From Gammaproteobacteria bacterium (GTDB taxonomy: Bacteria > Pseudomonadota > Gammaproteobacteria > SZUA-140), in NCBI GenBank assembly GCA_015491865.1, contig WFVD01000016.1, positions 1-51,985 of the forward strand: a DNA stretch of 51,985 bases, read 5' to 3'. Shown one piece after another: positions 50,887 to 51,985 of this stretch; position 1 is the first letter of the stretch, and every line of letters starts with the position of its first letter. The notes below the pieces were generated by a model. The model was not told where the DNA came from. It worked only from the letters and a program-made list of their open reading frames with translations, and did no database searches. The position numbers and the translations under genes were made by a program.

Positions 50887-51879
50887 ATGAAGTCTCGTTC
50901 AAGATTGATGCTAGAAAAATCTGTGGCGGCAATGATTTCTGCTATCGAGGTATACAATAAGCCGGATTTTAAATACCGTGAAGAAACTTTCTCTGTATTA
51001 TGTATTAATGCTTGGGAGCTATTGTTAAAAGCGAAGGTTCTACACCTTTCAAACAATAAAGCATCCTCGTTGTTTGTATGGGAGCACAAAACTCTTAAGA
51101 CAGGCGAAAAATCCAAGAAAAAGTATAGGAAACTAAATCGCTCGGGAAATCCGATGTCAATAAGCCTGTTTGAGGCTCATAGAATTATCCGTGAAGAGTT
51201 CGGGGTTAAAGTAAATAAATCAGTTATTGATAACATAACGGCCCTCACAGAAATACGAGATAACTCAATTCATTTCATAAATGATGACTTTCTCCTATCT
51301 TTAAAGGTGCAAGAGATTGGAACAGCGTCTCTTCAAAATTATCTTCATTTGGTTAAAGAATGGTTCGGTAGCCTTTTAGAGGACTACAACTTCTATTTAA
51401 TGCCCTTGTCATTTGTTAGAAATTTTGACTCGGTTGCAGGTGAAACTCTTAATGCAAATGAGAAAAAGCTTCTAAAATATATCAAAGAACTAGAAAAGAG
51501 CCATGATGAGGAGGAAATCGGGGATTATAATTTGACCTTGAGAATTGATGTTAAATTCCAAAAGGTTAAAAGTACAACTGGGGTTTCAGTTCAAATTACG
51601 AAAGACCCAAATGCTCCAAAGGTTAGATTGGCCGAAGAATACCTATTAGACAAATATCCTTGGACATATGATGTTTTAACTACGCGGCTAAAAAAGAGAT
51701 ATTCAGATTTCAAAATAAATAAAAAGTACCATGATCTTAGGAAAAAGTTTACTAAAGATGAAAGGTATTGTAGAGAGCGGCTGTATAATCCAACGAATCC
51801 GAAGGGTGGGAAAATGCCGATGTTCAACGCAAACATAGTGAAAGAATTTGATAAGCACTATACAAAAATCAAAAGCTAA
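50887..51879 (+). CDS. DUF3644 (HEPN-like) protein in the first gene cassette
   Basis: In this 330-residue protein the N-terminal part (about 1-160) reads SAIEVYNKPDFKYREETFSVL and NAWELLLKAKVL, matching DUF3644. An RX4H motif, R124-DNSI-H129, is the hallmark of HEPN ribonucleases. The C-terminal part (about 200-330) is Lys-rich and unassigned. Codon use is far more AT-rich than the aceE operon nearby. AAGGAAGGG gives a strong ribosome site. The stop codon lies in the attC left end, as in standard cassettes. A role in defence or toxicity is inferred. Confidence 0.82.
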   Translation: MKSRSRLMLEKSVAAMISAIEVYNKPDFKYREETFSVLCINAWELLLKAKVLHLSNNKASSLFVWEHKTLKTGEKSKKKYRKLNRSGNPMSISLFEAHRIIREEFGVKVNKSVIDNITALTEIRDNSIHFINDDFLLSLKVQEIGTASLQNYLHLVKEWFGSLLEDYNFYLMPLSFVRNFDSVAGETLNANEKKLLKYIKELEKSHDEEEIGDYNLTLRIDVKFQKVKSTTGVSVQITKDPNAPKVRLAEEYLLDKYPWTYDVLTTRLKKRYSDFKINKKYHDLRKKFTKDERYCRERLYNPTNPKGGKMPMFNANIVKEFDKHYTKIKS

Positions 51880-51985
51880 CAATTGCATTAACTCGGACCC
51901 ACCTTCGCGGTGCTTTTTGTATGCTAAAAGAGCCTAGCATACAAAAACCCCCACTACGGTGGTCCGGTTATGCTAAGCGTTATGT
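51874..51985 (+). other. attC recombination site of the first cassette
   Basis: The left end AGCTAAC/AATTGCATTAACTCGGACC (51874-51899) is imperfectly complementary to the right end ending GCGTTATGT (51977-51985), with R' core GTTATGT. The middle has a perfect 13-bp inverted repeat TTTTTGTATGCTA (51914-51926) and TAGCATACAAAAA (51935-51947) around an eight-base loop. At about 112 bases it is a long attC, similar in length to superintegron repeats. The window stops at the core, so the next cassette is not seen. Confidence 0.85.

Noticed and set aside
1-51985. tRNA, rRNA genes or CRISPR arrays
   Set aside because: No T-arm GTTCRA contexts with cloverleaf pairing, no rRNA-like stretches and no regularly spaced repeats were seen by eye.

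Overview
The window looks like chromosomal DNA of a gammaproteobacterium. The evidence is a homodimeric-type pyruvate dehydrogenase operon whose E3 carries its own lipoyl domain, SlyX, RNase T, CGFS glutaredoxin, Fe-superoxide dismutase and a di-heme cytochrome c4. An envelope polysaccharide locus of the exosortase (XrtA/PEP-CTERM) type is also present. A sulfur-oxidiser/Chromatiales-like lineage is plausible but is inference only.

Region 1 (1-20730) is the end of an exopolysaccharide locus that uses two carrier-protein branches. Branch A is an acyl carrier protein (cut by the window start), an acyl-CoA dehydrogenase-like enzyme, an amino acid:carrier-protein ligase (truncated class II synthetase fold), a DUF1839 protein and a GH2 glycosidase. 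Branch B is a second stand-alone carrier protein with an FkbH-like HAD-IIIC protein of the glyceryl-loading type. Two homologous double alpha/beta-hydrolase proteins accompany them. In each, the N-terminal nucleophile elbow is GxRxG (serine lost) and the C-terminal one is GxCxG (cysteine nucleophile). A methyltransferase, O-acyltransferase, CelD/FemAB-like acyltransferase, lipoprotein methyltransferase, sulfotransferase, glycosyltransferase and DegT-type enzyme complete the set. The locus ends with an fn3 lipoprotein, a strong terminator and the XrtA-associated ATPase. My reading is that the polymer is decorated with carrier-activated aminoacyl and glyceryl-type groups; this combination is the best candidate for an undescribed system here.

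Region 2 (20876-33162) is mostly housekeeping: cytochrome c4, an orphan Fe3+/polyamine-type ABC ATPase, argD-argF, a cNMP-cNMP-rhodanese fusion, sodB, hydantoinase B, a small SET protein, a di-heme peroxidase, an acyltransferase and gnd. Region 3 (33216-43387) holds a large GAF/PAS/GGDEF/EAL protein, grxD, and a minus-strand run of a divergent moeA-like gene, pyrC, rnt and a response-regulator diguanylate cyclase. A 64-bp MITE-like insertion with perfect 15-bp ends and a 5-bp target duplication sits just upstream of that run; slyX and an M17 aminopeptidase follow. Region 4 (43847-49569) is the aceE-aceF-lpdA operon.

Region 5 (49629-51985) is the head of a chromosomal integron: an integron integrase on the minus strand, an attI region, a first cassette with an AT-rich DUF3644/HEPN-like gene, and its attC. 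The window ends exactly on the attC R' core. No tRNA, rRNA or CRISPR array was found.
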